A DNA stretch of 64,000 bases from contig NZ_JALGBI010000001.1 of assembly GCF_022809125.1 (NCBI RefSeq), positions 930,001 through 994,000 of the forward strand. Reading direction: 5' to 3'. Of this stretch, positions 8,294-17,670 are shown piece by piece. The notes under the pieces are model-generated. The model was not told where the DNA came from, searched no databases, and saw only the letters and a list, made by a program, of their open reading frames with translations. Made by a program: the position numbers and the translations under genes. The DNA is from Variovorax terrae. GTDB lineage: Bacteria; Pseudomonadota; Gammaproteobacteria; Burkholderiales; Burkholderiaceae_C. Each line of letters begins with the position of its first letter. Positions within the stretch are counted from its first letter, which is position 1.

Positions 8294-8929
8294 TTACCGA
8301 TGGGACGCCGGCGTCTCACCGGGCCAGGGATCGGCCCAGGCCGGAATCTGCATCAGCCCGTCGAGCCAGCGCACGATCTGGGGGAACTCCTTCAGCGGCA
8401 TCTCCGATTCGCGCCAGTAGCAGGCCATCGAGGCAAGCTGGAAGTCGGCGATGGTGAGCCTGCCGCAGGCCACGTGCTCGCGGCCCGCCAGATGGCCGTC
8501 CAGCACTTTGGCGTAGCGCACGACATCCGCCACCTTCGGCGGCAGCGAGGCGCTGTCGGGCGGCCCCAGCCCGAAGGTCGGCTTGACGACATGCTGGAAA
8601 TAGAAGGGCGAGACCGCGGGCCCCCAGTGGCAGTCGTTCCAGGACAGCCAGCGCAGCACCTCGACCTGCTCGGCCGGATGGTGCGCCGGCCACATGTCCG
8701 AGCCTGCCTGGATGCACAGATGGGCCATGATGGCCGAGGACTCCCACAGCACCAGGTCGCCATCCACCAGCGTGGGCGCCTTCATGTTGGGGTTGAGCGC
8801 CACGTAGTCCGGCGTCTTGAGCCCGCCGGCCATCAGGTCGGGCTGCACGAACTCGGCCTGCAGGCCGAGATGCTTCACCAGTGCCAGCACCCGCCGCGGC
8901 GCCTGCGCCTTGATCCAGTAGATCTTCAT
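8294..8929 (-). CDS. Glutathione S-transferase family protein
   Basis: 211 residues. N-terminal thioredoxin-like domain (MKIYWIKAQAPRRVLALVKH, NPNMKAPTLVDGDLVLWESS, the ES pair contacting glutathione) and an all-helical C-terminal domain (VACGRLTIADFQLAS, the N-capping/hydrophobic-staple motif). It would conjugate or reduce substrates with glutathione in the cytoplasm. The active-site position near residue 8 carries no Cys. The substrate is unknown. The gene stands alone between two minus-strand genes. Confidence 0.88.
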   Translation of the reverse strand: MKIYWIKAQAPRRVLALVKHLGLQAEFVQPDLMAGGLKTPDYVALNPNMKAPTLVDGDLVLWESSAIMAHLCIQAGSDMWPAHHPAEQVEVLRWLSWNDCHWGPAVSPFYFQHVVKPTFGLGPPDSASLPPKVADVVRYAKVLDGHLAGREHVACGRLTIADFQLASMACYWRESEMPLKEFPQIVRWLDGLMQIPAWADPWPGETPASHR

Positions 8930-9021
8930 ATCGATTCTCCTGAGAGGTGGTTGTCACATGGATATGACGAACGAAAGGGCGGGAAATCGACAAACGGGCA
9001 TCCTGTTTTGCGCCCCGCCGC

Positions 9022-9825
9022 TCATGACGGCGCGCGGCTGGTCTCCACCACCATGTCGAGCACGTAGGCGTAGGCCGACGCATCGGCCGGCACCTGGCTG
9101 CGCTTGTAGCGCTGGATGCGCAGCACGTTGCGCACACCCGGCTGGTGCGTGTAGCCCTGGATCTCGTCGTAGAAGTTCTCCCAGGGGCCGACCGCCGTCT
9201 TCAGGCCCTGCTCGCTGTAGGTGATGGAGCGCACCTGCAGGCAGCGGTAGTCGCGCATCAGCGGGTGCGGGCAGGCCACGCGCTCGGGCGCCACCTCGAG
9301 GAAGATGCGCTCGCCGGCGCTGCCATAGCGGGTTTCGTCGGTGGGCGAGCCCTCCAGCCGCCAGCGTACGCCGTCACGGAAGCTCAGGGTCAGCTGCGGC
9401 GCGGCGCCAGAAGCCGCGGCCGGCCGCACGGCCCAGCCTTGCACCTGGGGCAACTGCTGGCCGACGCGGGATTCGAGCGCCATCAGCGCCGGGTCGGGGC
9501 AGGCCATCATCGTGCCCACCACCGGGCCGACCTCCATCTGCCCACCCTGCAGCCGGTAGCTGGCCGACAGCCCGTTGCACAGCCGCGCCACGGCCAGCCG
9601 CCCCTCGGCAAAGCGTAGTTGCACCGGCTTGGCGCCGGTGTCTGTCCACCCAGGCTGCGCCGCGCCTTTCGCATCGAGCGCCTCGCGCAGCTGCCAGTGG
9701 TAGGCACCGAGCGCGGCCGTGTCCGCCGTGCCATCCTGCGGCGCGGCCGCCGGCATCGGGCTGCAGGCCGACAGGCCCTGCAAGGCCAGCAGCGGCAGCG
9801 CCCACGTCCATGTTGACTGTTTCAT
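9022..9825 (-). CDS. Lipoprotein with META and DUF4377 domains
   Basis: 267 residues. Signal peptide with lipobox LSAC (Cys21) makes this a probable outer-membrane lipoprotein. Residues about 40-150 resemble the META/HslJ domain (YHWQLREALDAKG, VQLRFAEGRLAVARLCNGLS, VVGTMMACPD). Residues about 185-262 match DUF4377 (LEVAPERVACPHPLMRDYRC, VRSITYSEQG, NVLRIQRYKR). META proteins such as HslJ are linked to envelope stress and novobiocin tolerance, but the exact function is unknown. The combination of the two domains is known in proteobacterial lipoproteins. Confidence 0.8.
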   Translation of the reverse strand: MKQSTWTWALPLLALQGLSACSPMPAAAPQDGTADTAALGAYHWQLREALDAKGAAQPGWTDTGAKPVQLRFAEGRLAVARLCNGLSASYRLQGGQMEVGPVVGTMMACPDPALMALESRVGQQLPQVQGWAVRPAAASGAAPQLTLSFRDGVRWRLEGSPTDETRYGSAGERIFLEVAPERVACPHPLMRDYRCLQVRSITYSEQGLKTAVGPWENFYDEIQGYTHQPGVRNVLRIQRYKRSQVPADASAYAYVLDMVVETSRAPS

Positions 9826-9909
9826 GGGACCCCCTGATCGTTGAGAAGCACCAAGAATAGCGCAGGCGGTCCGTTTTGCCAGGGTCGGGCGCCCCCCCGC
9901 ACGGGCGCC

Positions 9910-11691
<1,782 letters not shown>

Positions 11692-11827
11692 CCTCCGATT
11701 CTAGAGGGCGGGGCCGGGATGTTACGTCTGGCAACGGCTTTCACTGTGCATGCGGTATTCGAACCGGCGGCTGGCGCGTTTAATGGACACAAGGGCGCTG
11801 CTGGCGCCTTCCCAACAGGAGCATTCC

Positions 11828-12205
11828 ATGAAATTCAACCGTTCCGTCTACATCTCTGCCGCCGCTGCGGTGCTGGCCGTGGCCGGCCTCGCCACCGCCG
11901 GGGCCGCCCGGGCCGGAGGGGTGTCGTGGTCCGTGGGCGTGTCGTCGCCCGGCGTGGTGGTGGGGGTGTCGAATGCGCCGCCGGTCTATTACGCGCCGCA
12001 GCCGGTCTATGTGCAGCCGCAGCCCGTGTACGTGCAACCGGCCCCGGTGTACGTGCAGCCGCGCACGGTCTACTACGCGCCGCAGCCGGTCTATGTGCAG
12101 CCGGCCCCGGTGTATGTGCGCCCCATGCCCGTGTACCGTGTGGGCTGGGTGGCGCCGGGCTGGCGTTATCGCCATGAAGGCCGCCATGGCGGGGGCCGCT
12201 GGTAA
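11828..12205 (+). CDS. Exported PVYVQP-repeat protein, function unknown
   Basis: 125 residues from ATG 11828, with CAGGAG upstream. A signal peptide (cleavage near ARA-GG) is followed by WSVGVSSPGVVVGVSNAP and then a proline/tyrosine-rich tract of PVYVQP, PVYYAP and PVYVRP units, ending in WRYRHEGRHGGGRW. The DNA shows an 84-base internal duplication: 11984-12019 and 12068-12103 are identical but for one base. Similar small Tyr/Pro-rich periplasmic or surface proteins are common in Burkholderiales; I know no assigned function. The low-complexity tail may be structural or may bind metal through its His residues (inference). Confidence 0.7.
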   Translation: MKFNRSVYISAAAAVLAVAGLATAGAARAGGVSWSVGVSSPGVVVGVSNAPPVYYAPQPVYVQPQPVYVQPAPVYVQPRTVYYAPQPVYVQPAPVYVRPMPVYRVGWVAPGWRYRHEGRHGGGRW

Positions 12206-12255
12206 GGGCTTGCCCTCCCCTGCCTGACCGGGGCGGCGCAGTCGTTGCCGCTCAT

Positions 12256-12450
12256 TCAGCCAAAAATGGTTTCTGAAAAAACAGCCCGCAGGCGTGAGCC
12301 TGCGGGCTGAAGCCACTGGTCGCGGGCGGAGGCCGGAACCAGCGTCACTCCCGGCGAAGGAGGGGTCCGCGGGAAAGTGAGCGGGGGTTGGCAGCCGCCG
12401 AGGCTGCCTGGAATCTGCATCTGCTGGGGGTTTTGCGCTGCCGGCGCCAT
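12256..12450 (-). CDS. Possible small protein, 64 residues, doubtful
   Basis: An ATG at 12450 is preceded by a near-perfect Shine-Dalgarno sequence (GAGGAGGAG, six bases away). The product is Pro/Gln-rich (MAPAAQNPQQMQIPGSLGG...) with no recognised domain. The last third of the frame runs through the terminator hairpin at 12283-12308, and the stop lies beyond it, so a terminated mRNA would lack the stop codon. It may therefore be a small RNA, an untranslated leader, or an unusual small gene. Confidence 0.3.
   Translation of the reverse strand: MAPAAQNPQQMQIPGSLGGCQPPLTFPRTPPSPGVTLVPASARDQWLQPAGSRLRAVFSETIFG
12276..12308 (-). terminator. Rho-independent terminator (minus strand)
   Basis: AGCCCGCAGGC, four-base loop, GCCTGCGGGCT (12283-12308), followed on the minus strand by six T residues (12277-12282). 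This is an 11-base-pair perfect stem. Confidence 0.75.
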
Positions 12451-12582
12451 TTCTTGCTCCTCCTCGTTGTTCCCCCGTGTGCATCGGGGTGTCTGCTGGA
12501 CTCCAGTACAACCCGCCGCGGCGCCGCCGCGTGTAGGACGGAATGCCCATGGCATGAAGGAATCGGCCGGAAAGCGGCCAGG

Positions 12583-12624
12583 CGAAAAAAAGCCTGCGGA
12601 CCCGGAACAGGCATCCGCAGGCTT
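12583..12624 (-). terminator. Rho-independent terminator after the DUF3455 gene
   Basis: AAGCCTGCGGA/TCCGCAGGCTT (12590-12600 with 12614-12624) and, on the minus strand, a run of T residues (12585-12591). It lies 127 bases after the DUF3455 stop. Confidence 0.75.
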
Positions 12625-12750
12625 GAACCGGCCAGGGCGTGGATCAGAGGCTCGCCCGGGCCGGATTCCTACCCTGGAGACACGGGGTAGGCGGGCGGGA
12701 GCGGCGTCGCAGCCCGGCGGGGCGCGCCTGCCTGCTCCCGGTGCGCGCCG

Positions 12751-13296
12751 TCAGGCGGCGCGCCAGAAGATGTAGTCGGCCTGGTACTTCACCACCTGTT
12801 TCTGCCCCAGGCTGGCGGCATCGCAGGCCGAGGCCGGGGCTACGCCGCCTTGCGTGGCCACGCGCTGGATGTAGCTCACGCCCTGCATCGCGCCGGCGCC
12901 CGTCGCGGGGCTGCCCTTGACGAGCTGCAGCGGGATGCTGCCCGCGCCGGCCGGCGCCACGGCCACTTGCGCGCCGGTGAGCCGGGAGCCGTCCAGGTTC
13001 TCCCAGGTGGCGGGCGGGCCGTAGTAGCGGCCGACATGCCGGCCGCTGCGGTCCAGGAGCCTGGCGTCGGGGCCGACGAAGAACCATTCGTACTGGCCGG
13101 CCATGCCCGTCTTGACGCGGCATTCGTAGGTGATCTCGCCCACGCCCACGGTTTCCATGGCGACCTGGTGGCCGGCCGGCACCTTCACGGCGTCGGGCAG
13201 GTCGTTCTGCGAGTATTTCATCGGTGCTGGGCCGCTGGCGCAGGCGGCGGCGAGCAAGGCAACGGCCGGGGTGGCGAAGAAGGTGCGAGGCAGCAT
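12751..13296 (-). CDS. DUF3455 domain protein, probable lipoprotein
   Basis: 181 residues. The N-terminus has a hydrophobic signal ending LLAAACAS (lipobox-like). The DUF3455 pattern is clear: ITYECRVK, WFFVGPDARLLDRSGRHVG, YYGPPATWENLDGS, SIPLQLVKGSPATGAGAM, GVSYIQRVATQGG and KYQADYIFW. The family is exported and of unknown function, common in soil and plant-associated bacteria and fungi. A strong terminator follows at 12583-12624. The gene is alone; the two-component operon ends 143 bases upstream. Confidence 0.85.
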   Translation of the reverse strand: MLPRTFFATPAVALLAAACASGPAPMKYSQNDLPDAVKVPAGHQVAMETVGVGEITYECRVKTGMAGQYEWFFVGPDARLLDRSGRHVGRYYGPPATWENLDGSRLTGAQVAVAPAGAGSIPLQLVKGSPATGAGAMQGVSYIQRVATQGGVAPASACDAASLGQKQVVKYQADYIFWRAA

Positions 13297-13439
13297 GCGG
13301 GACTCCTGGGTTGGGGTGGGACCGAAACGGCGACGCGATGGCGGCGCTGTGTTCGGTTACGCAACGGAATCCGCGCCGGATTCAGGCGGTGCCGAAAAAG
13401 AAGGAGAAGGCGAGCGCCGCGGCGGTGCCGCCGCCCCGG

Positions 13440-14255
13440 CTACATCGGCCGGAACAGGTGGGCGTAGAGCCGGCTCACGGCCAGCTTCTCGGGGCGGCCG
13501 TGCAGCGTGAGGCTGAGCTTGCCCTGGTCGTCGCGCAGCACGCTGTCGATGGCGCTGGTGCGCACCACGGTGCCGCGGTGGACCTGCCAGAAGGCGTTGG
13601 GGTCGAGCTGGGGCAGCAATTCCTTGAGGGGCGTGCGGATCAGGTACTCGTGGCCGGCGGTGAGCACGCGCACGTATTTGTCGGCGGCCTCGAAGAACAC
13701 CACCTCGTCCACCGGCACCATGCGGATGCTGCTGCCCACGCTGACTTGCACCATGCGCAGCGGCCCGCCGGTCGGCGCGGCGGGCTGCCCGGCCTCCAGC
13801 AGATGCCGCAACTGCTTCATGGTGTGGCCCAGGGTTGCTTCCATATCGATAGCATCCGGAGACCGCCGGGCCAGGACTTCCCGCACTTTTGACACGGTTT
13901 TTTGGAGACGGGCGGCCTGCACGGGCTTGAGCACGTAGTCCACGGCCTGGGCCTCGAAGGCCTGCACGGCGTACTGGTCGTAGGCGGTCACGAACACCAG
14001 GGCCGGGAAGGGCGTGCCGGGCGCCCAGGCGTCGGCCAGCTCGGCGGCGGCCTCCAGCCCGCTCAGGCCGGGCATGCGGATGTCGAAGAACAGCACGTCG
14101 GGCTTGAGCGCCAGGCTTTGCGCCACGGCCGAGGCGCCGTCGCCCACGGTGGCGGCGATGGCCAGCTCGGGCCAGGCGCGCGCCAGTTCGGCGCGCAGGG
14201 CCTGCGCCAGCAGCGGTTCGTCTTCGGCCAGCAGGGCGGTCGGGGTCGGGTTCAT
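13440..14255 (-). CDS. LytTR-type response regulator
   Basis: 271 residues. Receiver domain 1-125 with acidic pair E11-D12, phosphoacceptor D58 (DVLFFDIRMPGLSGLEAA), T90 and K110 (VDYVLKP). LytTR DNA-binding domain about 165-268 (VDEVVFFEAADKYVRVLTAG, YLIRTPLKELLPQL, FWQVHRGTVV). The linker, residues about 122-139, is encoded by a sense copy of the 54-bp repeat (13837-13890). It overlaps its sensor kinase gene by four bases, the last pair of a nine-gene minus-strand operon. Targets are unknown; by family it would activate genes through a direct-repeat site. Confidence 0.93.
   Translation of the reverse strand: MNPTPTALLAEDEPLLAQALRAELARAWPELAIAATVGDGASAVAQSLALKPDVLFFDIRMPGLSGLEAAAELADAWAPGTPFPALVFVTAYDQYAVQAFEAQAVDYVLKPVQAARLQKTVSKVREVLARRSPDAIDMEATLGHTMKQLRHLLEAGQPAAPTGGPLRMVQVSVGSSIRMVPVDEVVFFEAADKYVRVLTAGHEYLIRTPLKELLPQLDPNAFWQVHRGTVVRTSAIDSVLRDDQGKLSLTLHGRPEKLAVSRLYAHLFRPM
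13837..13890 (-). repeat. 54-bp spaced repeat, copy 3 (inside response regulator)
   Basis: AAAA-N9-GTCC-N7-GCGGT-N8-GCTA-N9-AAGC on the minus strand, in sense orientation within the linker between the receiver and LytTR domains. Confidence 0.82.
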
Positions 14256-15325
14256 GTTTTGGCAGGAAAAGTGAGGAGGGTCCGCGTCCCGCCGTCATCG
14301 GGTGCTATGAATTCCATAGTGGCCGAGGGGCCGTAGGCGGCGGCCAGGCGTTCGCGCACCTGGGTCTGGCCGAAGCCGCTGCCGCCGGACGGCCGCTCGC
14401 CGCCGGGGCCGACGCCGGTGTCGGCCACTTCGAGCTGCAGCCAGGCGCCCTGGCGCCGCGCGCGCACCGTGACGCTGCCGCCTTCCACCTTGGGCTCCAG
14501 CCCGTGCTTGATGCTGTTTTCCACCAGCGGCTGCAACAGCAGCGTGGGCACGGGCTGCGCGGCCAGCTCGGGCGGCAGATCCAGCGTGTAGCGCAGGCGC
14601 GGGCCCATGCGCACCGAGATCAGTTCCAGGTAGTCGCGCAGCCGCTCGAACTCGGCGGCCAGTGGGTGCTCGGCGGTGCGCGAGGCGCCGAGCGTGGCGC
14701 GCAGGTAGGCGATCATGCGGTCCAGCATGTCCAGGGCGGCGGCCGGGTCGGTGGCGATCAGGGCGCGCAGGTTGGCCAGGGTGTTGAACAGCATGTGCGG
14801 TTCGAGCTGGGTTTCCAGCAGCTTGAGCCGCGCCTCGGTGGCCTGGCGCTCGGCCTCCTGCATCTTGCCGTGCAGGTAGCTGCTGCGGCCCTGGGTGTAG
14901 AAGTAGTAGCAGACGGCCACGCCGGCCAGCAGCGAGAAGACCCAGGTGGTGCGCAGCTGGGCCGGCGACTGGTCCCAGGACGACCAGCCGAACCAGGCGT
15001 CGGCCGCCGCCGTGCCGGCCAGGAAGCCGCCCACGATGCCGAAGGCGGTGAGCACCATGCCGGACAGGCCGCTGGGCCAGCCGCTTTCGGCGCTGGGGGC
15101 GATCAGGTGGCGGCCGAAGTCGATGATGGCCCAGGAGACCGTGCCGATGCACAGCGAATAGACCATCGGCACCTCGTAGGGCTTGTCGGGCGAGGAGGTG
15201 AAGTACAGCACGGCCGAGATCGCCAGGCTGAAGGCCAGCGTCTGCAGGTAGTGCCTGAACATGTCCAGGCTGTCGAGGCGGATGGCCCGCAGGGCGGCGG
15301 GCAGGGGCGTGATGGCGTTGCGCAT
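14252..15325 (-). CDS. LytS-family sensor histidine kinase
   Basis: 357 residues. About four membrane segments up to residue 145 (FSLAISAVLYF, YSLCIGTVSWAIIDF, GMVLTAFGIVGGFLAGTAA, WVFSLLAGVAVCYYFY), then a coiled stretch and the His_kinase domain with phospho-acceptor H177 in ETQLEPHMLFNTLANLRAL. ATPase N-box LVENSIKHGLEPK and G-box DTGVGPGGERPSGGSGFGQT follow. It lacks an obvious periplasmic ligand domain, so the signal may be sensed in the membrane. The C-terminal residues about 336-353 are encoded by an antisense copy of the 54-bp repeat. Partner of the LytTR regulator downstream. Confidence 0.93.
   Translation of the reverse strand: MRNAITPLPAALRAIRLDSLDMFRHYLQTLAFSLAISAVLYFTSSPDKPYEVPMVYSLCIGTVSWAIIDFGRHLIAPSAESGWPSGLSGMVLTAFGIVGGFLAGTAAADAWFGWSSWDQSPAQLRTTWVFSLLAGVAVCYYFYTQGRSSYLHGKMQEAERQATEARLKLLETQLEPHMLFNTLANLRALIATDPAAALDMLDRMIAYLRATLGASRTAEHPLAAEFERLRDYLELISVRMGPRLRYTLDLPPELAAQPVPTLLLQPLVENSIKHGLEPKVEGGSVTVRARRQGAWLQLEVADTGVGPGGERPSGGSGFGQTQVRERLAAAYGPSATMEFIAPDDGGTRTLLTFPAKT
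14267..14320 (+). repeat. 54-bp spaced repeat, copy 4 (end of kinase gene)
   Basis: AAAA-N9-GTCC-N7-GCCGT-N8-GCTA-N9-TAGT on the plus strand, antisense to the kinase gene and spanning its last codons. Confidence 0.8.
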
Positions 15326-15345
15326 GGGCCCGGGGGGTGGGAGGG

Positions 15346-15651
15346 TCAGGGCGTGCCGCCGTCGCCGTGCTGGCGCCGCAGGCGCTCGCGCTCCTTTTGC
15401 ACCAGGTGCTCGCGCAGGCCGCTGCCCGTGCCGAGCAGGAAGACCGAGATGCCGTGCAGCGCCAGGCCCAGGCCCCAGCCCAGCAGCGGGAACACCGACC
15501 AGGGGCGGCGCCCGAAGCCGTACTGCGAGATCGCGAAGATGAACAGGTTGACCAGCACGTAGACCGACGCATGGATGTACCAGCCCAGCTTGGCTCCGGC
15601 GCGCTTGCGTGCGAGCCGTTCGATCTCTTCAGGGGACATGGAGGTGCTCAT
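15346..15651 (-). CDS. 2TM domain protein (first paralogue)
   Basis: 101 residues: an N-terminal charged helix (SPEEIERLARKRAGAKLGWY), two membrane helices (YIHASVYVLVNLFIFAISQ and VFPLLGWGLGLALHGISVFL) and a basic C-terminal tail (LREHLVQKERERLRRQ). This is the 2TM domain, often encoded beside LytS/LytTR two-component genes. It lies 20 bases upstream of the kinase gene. Its role is unknown; a membrane partner or signal modulator of the kinase is plausible. A paralogue lies at 18739-19038 in the same operon. Confidence 0.88.
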   Translation of the reverse strand: MSTSMSPEEIERLARKRAGAKLGWYIHASVYVLVNLFIFAISQYGFGRRPWSVFPLLGWGLGLALHGISVFLLGTGSGLREHLVQKERERLRRQHGDGGTP

Positions 15652-15685
15652 GGTGGGGAAGACCGATTCTAGGGGGAGCCCCGCG

Positions 15686-16717
15686 TCACGGCAGCAGGTG
15701 CCGGCTGAAGAACTGCACGATCTGCCGGTGCGCCATCGGCACCTGGGCGCGGTCGAAGCCGGGCGGGTCGCCGAGCAGCGTGGCCGCCAGGCCGCCCAGG
15801 CCCATGGGCGGGGGCGACAGCAGCGAGCCGTGGCCGGCGCTCGGCAGGTCGGCCACGATTTCGCAGGACGCGCAGGCCGCCATCACCGCGTCGATGTGAA
15901 AGCGCGGCACCAGCCAGGCGTCCTGGCCGGCGCGCAGCAGGCCCAGCGGCACGCGCGGCGCAGCCAGCGAGGCCATGTCGAAATCCGCGGCGAACGGCAC
16001 CTCGGCCGCCAAGGCGCGGATGCGCGGGTCGTCGTGGCTGTACCAGGCCGTGTCGTCCAGCTTGCGGCGCAGCACGAACAGGGCAATGGCCTTCTTGAGG
16101 CCGTCGAAGACGTTGCCGCGCAGCTGCGTGGTGAGGCCGACGCAGCTCTGGAAGTCTTCGGCCAGGTGCGCCTCGCAGTGCTTGAGCAGCAGCGAAGGCG
16201 ACCAGCGCCCGCCCGCCAGCGTGAGCGCCGTGTGGCCGCCGGCCGACATGCCGTACACGCCCACGCGATCGGCCGCCACCAGCGGCGCAAAGCGCGCATC
16301 GCGCAGCACCGCGTCGATGGCGTGCGATACCTCGGTGGGCCGCCGCTTCCAGCTGTCAGGTCCGGCTTGGCTCATGTCGTGCCAGTTGTCGCCCTGATGC
16401 TCAGGCAGCGCCACCACGAAGCCGGCCTCGACCAGGTCGCGCGCCAGGTCGCTCCGCTCCCAGGCCGCGCCGCCCGAGCCGTGCGACATCACCACCAGCC
16501 GGCCATTGCCGCGCACGGGCTGGCCCTGCCAGGCGACGTCGAGGGTGACCGCGCCGCGCTTGACGGGCGCCGCTGCGCTGTCGGAGGGGTAGAACAGGGT
16601 GATCGGCCCGTCGTCGCCGGTGGCGGGTAACTGGGTCAGGCCCACGCTGGCAGCGGCCAGCGTGCTGCACAGCGCCAGGGCCAGCGCGAGCAGGGTGGAG
16701 CGTTTGAAGTGCGTCAT
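15686..16717 (-). CDS. Exported alpha/beta hydrolase (dienelactone-hydrolase-like), paralogue 1
   Basis: 343 residues from ATG 16717; longer upstream reading is a shadow of the next gene. An N-terminal signal peptide is followed by LVVMSHGSGGAAWERSDLA (oxyanion region), VVALPEHQGDNWHDMS, and nucleophile S158 in RVGVYGMSAGGHTALTLAGG. A late PSAGHGSLLSP may supply the catalytic His. Related proteins are annotated as predicted dienelactone hydrolases or PAF-acetylhydrolase-like esterases; the substrate is unknown. It is clearly paralogous to the product of 17667-18719: both share GNGRLVV, the PEH-GDNW block and SWKRRP. The two genes flank the fatty acid hydroxylase-like gene. Confidence 0.85.
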   Translation of the reverse strand: MTHFKRSTLLALALALCSTLAAASVGLTQLPATGDDGPITLFYPSDSAAAPVKRGAVTLDVAWQGQPVRGNGRLVVMSHGSGGAAWERSDLARDLVEAGFVVALPEHQGDNWHDMSQAGPDSWKRRPTEVSHAIDAVLRDARFAPLVAADRVGVYGMSAGGHTALTLAGGRWSPSLLLKHCEAHLAEDFQSCVGLTTQLRGNVFDGLKKAIALFVLRRKLDDTAWYSHDDPRIRALAAEVPFAADFDMASLAAPRVPLGLLRAGQDAWLVPRFHIDAVMAACASCEIVADLPSAGHGSLLSPPPMGLGGLAATLLGDPPGFDRAQVPMAHRQIVQFFSRHLLP

Positions 16718-16722
16718 GGGTG

Positions 16723-17670
16723 TCACGAAGGATCGGGTGTCGGCAACGCCTGCGGCCATTCGGCCTGGGCATCTGTGGCGGCGCGGGCGCGCAGCGCCTC
16801 GGTGGTCTCGCCCGGCCCATGGGGCTGCCAGCCCGGCGGCTTGAACAGGTAGCCCCAGACGGCGCGCGCCGAGTCGGCCGAGCGCAGGTCGCGCCACAGC
16901 GCCTGCCAATGGCTGAACTCGATGTGCAGCAGGTTGTAGCCGGTGACCGGGCGCACCAGGCCGTAGCGGCAGGGCAGGTCGGCGCGCTCGGGGATGTAGG
17001 TGCCGAACAGGCGGTCGAACACGATCAGCACGCCGCCGTAGTTGCCGTCCAGGTATTCGAGGTTGGAGGCGTGGTGCACGCGGTGGGCCGAGGGCGTGTT
17101 GAGGACCCATTCGAGCGGGCCCAGTTTCGGAATCCAGGTGGCATGGATCCAGAACTGGTACAGCAGGTTGAGCGAGAGCAGCATCAGCACCACGCGCGGC
17201 GGCAGGCCGAACAGCGGCGCCAGCATGAAGAACAGCAGCGTGCCGGTGAGCTGGCCGGTCCAGCCGAAGCGGTAGGCCGCCGACAGGTTGAGCTGATTCG
17301 GCGAGTGGTGGATGGCATGGGTGCACCAGAACCAGCGCACGCGGTGCGCGGCGCGGTGGTACCAGTAGTAGCAGAACTCCTGGCCGAGGAAGCAGGCGGC
17401 CCAGCCAGTCCAGTGGTTCATCGGCAGCGTCCAGAGCCGGTGCTGCCAGAACCAGTCCATGCCGCCGAGCCAGAAGGCGCCGATCGGCAGCAGCCAGCGC
17501 AGCGGGTATTCGCGCACCAGGAAGTCGACCAGCGAAATGCCGGTGGCTTTCCAGTCATAGGCGGGCGCGCCGTGCCGCGCATGCCGCCACGACAGCACTA
17601 GCGCCTCGGCCAGCGAGGCGACCAGCACCACGGCCACCGCGACCTTCAGGATCAGGATGAGCACGCTCAT
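16723..17670 (-). CDS. Sterol desaturase / fatty acid hydroxylase family protein
   Basis: 315 residues, integral membrane. The eight-histidine di-iron signature is present: H105-RAA-H109, H118-AIHH (121-122) and H196-RVHH (199-200), plus H176 in FWIHATW. Such enzymes use O2 to hydroxylate or desaturate lipids. Only four bases overlap the upstream hydrolase gene and five separate it from the downstream one, so it is translationally coupled to two secreted esterase-like proteins. Lipid modification in the envelope is a reasonable inference. The C-terminal 40 residues are Ala/Pro-rich and variable. Confidence 0.9.
   Translation of the reverse strand: MSVLILILKVAVAVVLVASLAEALVLSWRHARHGAPAYDWKATGISLVDFLVREYPLRWLLPIGAFWLGGMDWFWQHRLWTLPMNHWTGWAACFLGQEFCYYWYHRAAHRVRWFWCTHAIHHSPNQLNLSAAYRFGWTGQLTGTLLFFMLAPLFGLPPRVVLMLLSLNLLYQFWIHATWIPKLGPLEWVLNTPSAHRVHHASNLEYLDGNYGGVLIVFDRLFGTYIPERADLPCRYGLVRPVTGYNLLHIEFSHWQALWRDLRSADSARAVWGYLFKPPGWQPHGPGETTEALRARAATDAQAEWPQALPTPDPS

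Larger units (their letters stand above)
12206..12750. other. Intergenic region with two minus-strand terminators
   Basis: This 545-base stretch contains two strong hairpins with T-tracts read on the minus strand (12276-12308 and 12583-12624). Between them is a possible short transcription unit with the small frame listed at 12256-12450. Bases 12625-12750 hold nothing I can support. Confidence 0.6.

Noticed and set aside
11984-12130. CRISPR-like array in the PVYVQP region
   Set aside because: The repeats are codons of a low-complexity protein, without constant spacers.
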